Assembly: GCA_013398295.1 (NCBI GenBank)
Contig: VZSF01007904.1
Coordinates: 161,360 to 225,359 of the forward strand
DNA: 64,000 nucleotides
Direction: 5' to 3'
Source: Chionis minor
Taxonomy: Eukaryota; Chordata; Aves; Charadriiformes; Chionididae
Shown in pieces: positions 61,911-64,000 of the stretch (position 1 is its first letter; every line of letters starts with the position of its first letter). The position numbers were made by a program, and so were the translations under genes. Under the pieces are notes generated by a model, which worked only from the letters and a program-made list of their open reading frames with translations, was not told the DNA's origin and did not search any database.

Positions 61911-64000
61911 ATGCAGCACCTTTAAAATACTGTTCTGCCTTTCATAAGTTCTCCATAATAGCTGAGTATTATATGGCCAACACAGCATACAAACTCTCTG
62001 TGGGAACTGCACACTGCCAACCGGCCCTCTGGGAACTGCAGCATTCTATTCACCAGCCACAGCTACACCATCTAATGACCTAACTCCCAGAAACATCCCA
62101 GCCACGTGCTTTTGTCTCCATGCAGTAGTCACAATTAAATTTATCTTTCCAGCTAAAATAAGGAATGGACCCAACCTTTGCCCATGAATGGCATGAACTG
62201 CAGAGCCTTTGAGATCTGAAAGTGTTGCGCAACATCTTCCCATACATTATTATTCATGTCAGTGGCTTGTGCAACTCTCAGTTCCAGCTGACAGTGGGGA
62301 TAGATTTTGCAAAAAGCTGCTCTCATCACAATTTGCCGGCTGCCCAGAACTGTGAAGTAGCAGAACTCCCCAGAGCATACAGTTTTCTCAAGAGATCTCC
62401 CATTTAAGTCTTCCTCACTATGGCTAGAAATTTCAGACAAATTCCTTGAAGACTGACTCAAATTTCAGTGCAAGGCTAATAGTGCTTAATCATCTTCTCG
62501 GAGTGCCAAGTTTTGGAATCAGAACATTTCATGAAAAGCTCAGGTTTCTTTCTTTTTTTTTGTTTGGTGGGAAAAACAGAATGTGTAACTCCTACAGACT
62601 GAAGACAACTAGCCTCCCCCAAATGCATTTAGATGGAGAAGAGAGGAAGGCTTTTTAAGCTAATGTTATGACCTAATTGACCAGTTCTGCTACTCCTGGC
62701 CAGGAGTCCACACTCTGGATGGCTCTGATGTAGCCAGTTCTGGATGCTCGTGGAAAGAGCACAAGAATCTGTTCATGCTAGTAATTTCCCTGGCATCCTC
62801 CCCTGGCTTCCAGCAACCTGCAATTTAGGGACTTCTGGAGCTGTGACTAGTTCATGCTGAAGCTGCAACTGTTTGAAAACTCTGTGTGTCTTTTCTTGTG
62901 AGTTTGAGGTGCAGTTTGAACATCTGGGCAGCGAAGGAGACATAACTATGTAGACGTAACTATGCATTTGCAGAAACTCCCATGCCCAAAGCTTCAGTAA
63001 ATGAATTTGCTTGTGGACTTGCTGAACAAGGACTCAAGTAACAAGGACTCAAGTAACGGCTTAGAAACTTGTAGCCATGCTTAAAGAATTCCAGGGAGGC
63101 TGTGGTCACTCTAAATGATATTAATCTCCTGGAAGTTGGTGTAGAGGTATACTCCTATTTATAGGCAACTCGTCCTCACCACTGCTTCCTTCCAATTTCC
63201 TTCCAGCATTGGTAAAGATAGTTCATTCAGCCTGTTCAGGTGTCAACATCTCCTTCATAGACAGCTGAAGTTAGCTTTAGAAGATGTCTTTGTTATCCAG
63301 CTTCCCACGCAGGTCCCTAGCTAACAGGCTGTGGCAATTAGGTGCCTCACTGGTGAAGCAGCACTGGACTGTCTCTGCTGGCAGAGGTCCTGCCTGTGGT
63401 CTGTCTCTTCCCAGTGGTTTCATTACTGGGGAGCATGTCCTCTGCTTCCAAGGAATTTGTTAGTTGGTCCCCTAGTGCTGAGCCATGCTTCAAATCTGAC
63501 CTTTCCAACCAGGGCGCTTGGCAGTAAATAGGAACATGGCAAGGTCTCCAGCCAGGAAATCAAATGCACGTCTTCAGCAAAGACAATAATGGCCTGACAG
63601 CATTCGCATATCCTTTGGTGGTCTGTCACTCAGAGACTTTGACTCAGGATTGGGTGTATCCTTTCAAACAATATCCAACATGAAGATCCCCACAGAGTTT
63701 GGGTCCAAGGTTGCTGGGTAACAAACAAAGGTATGTGCTATCACAGTGATCAGACTGGAGGATCTTAATGATTCCCTTTTGGCTTAAAATCCTATGAAAA
63801 CTCGTTTCTTGTGATGCGGAATTCATAGAGCAGAAATTTGCACTTGGAAACGTACCCAAGATGACTGGCAGTCACTGCAGGGGATCTAAACAGTTCACTG
63901 TTTTTACGGTGGGAAACTGCATTCATGCTGTTGGGAACAGCTCTCAGATCCTTCACTCTGATGCTTGTTTGCTTGCCTCTGCCTCTTTCTCTCATGCAGT
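61911..64000. other. Non-coding, no recognised gene
   Basis: Unique-looking sequence with only the 15 bp tandem duplication as a distinct feature. No gene is recognised up to the window edge. Confidence 0.55.
63025..63057. repeat. Perfect 15 bp tandem duplication
   Basis: 'aacaaggactcaagt' occurs twice head-to-tail (63025-63039 and 63040-63054) and is followed by a third 'aac'. The copies are identical, which points to a recent slippage event. Confidence 0.85.

Noticed and set aside
1..64000. tRNA, rRNA, CRISPR arrays, bacterial-type operons or phage genes
   Set aside because: No cloverleaf with conserved A/B box spacing, no regularly spaced repeats with unique spacers, and no ribosome-binding-site-linked gene runs. 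All content fits vertebrate non-coding DNA.

Overview
The window looks like vertebrate, most likely avian, non-coding DNA: intergenic or deep intronic sequence with no protein-coding gene I can recognise. The bird assignment rests on the CR1 retrotransposons. A 1.1 kb CR1 copy at about 34556-35654 ends in the typical CR1 3' terminus, a tandem octamer of the ATTCTATG type. A shorter antisense copy lies at 30177-30424, and decayed scraps lie at about 9330-9395 and 50103-50150. Interspersed repeats are sparse, CpG appears depleted, there is no visible CpG island, and several very old MIR-like SINE remnants survive. A crocodilian or turtle is less likely but is not excluded by sequence alone.

Layout. 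1-30 kb is unique-looking sequence with microsatellites and homopolymers, a few ancient repeat scraps (about 4.4, 9.3 and 17.8 kb), G/C-run tracts at 13.4-13.8 kb, and AT-rich stretches at 19.6-21.2 and 25.6-26.2 kb that could be conserved enhancers (not testable here). 30-36 kb holds an old MIR-like scrap, the antisense CR1 tail and the large sense CR1 with a 331-codon open reverse-transcriptase fragment. 39.8-41.0 kb is the most unusual stretch: a degenerate TG-rich tract, a long inverted repeat around an A-rich loop, an 83-base hairpin of pre-miRNA-like size, a low-complexity CAAC-rich segment, and a 178 bp degenerate TTAGGG (interstitial telomere-like) array. 41-64 kb is again unique-looking, with a CRE-centred quasi-palindrome (44.36 kb), a pair of adjoining perfect hairpins (51.1 kb), an ancient palindromic repeat (54.65 kb), a TG microsatellite (60.6 kb) and MIR-like remnants.

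The only protein with a recognisable family is the C-terminal part of the CR1 reverse transcriptase. All other reading frames are short, lack recognisable domains, and have lengths expected by chance in 64 kb. There is no operon or pathway to reconstruct. The points of interest are structural (hairpins, telomere-like DNA) and possibly regulatory. Family names come from recognising consensus-like strings, not from alignment.
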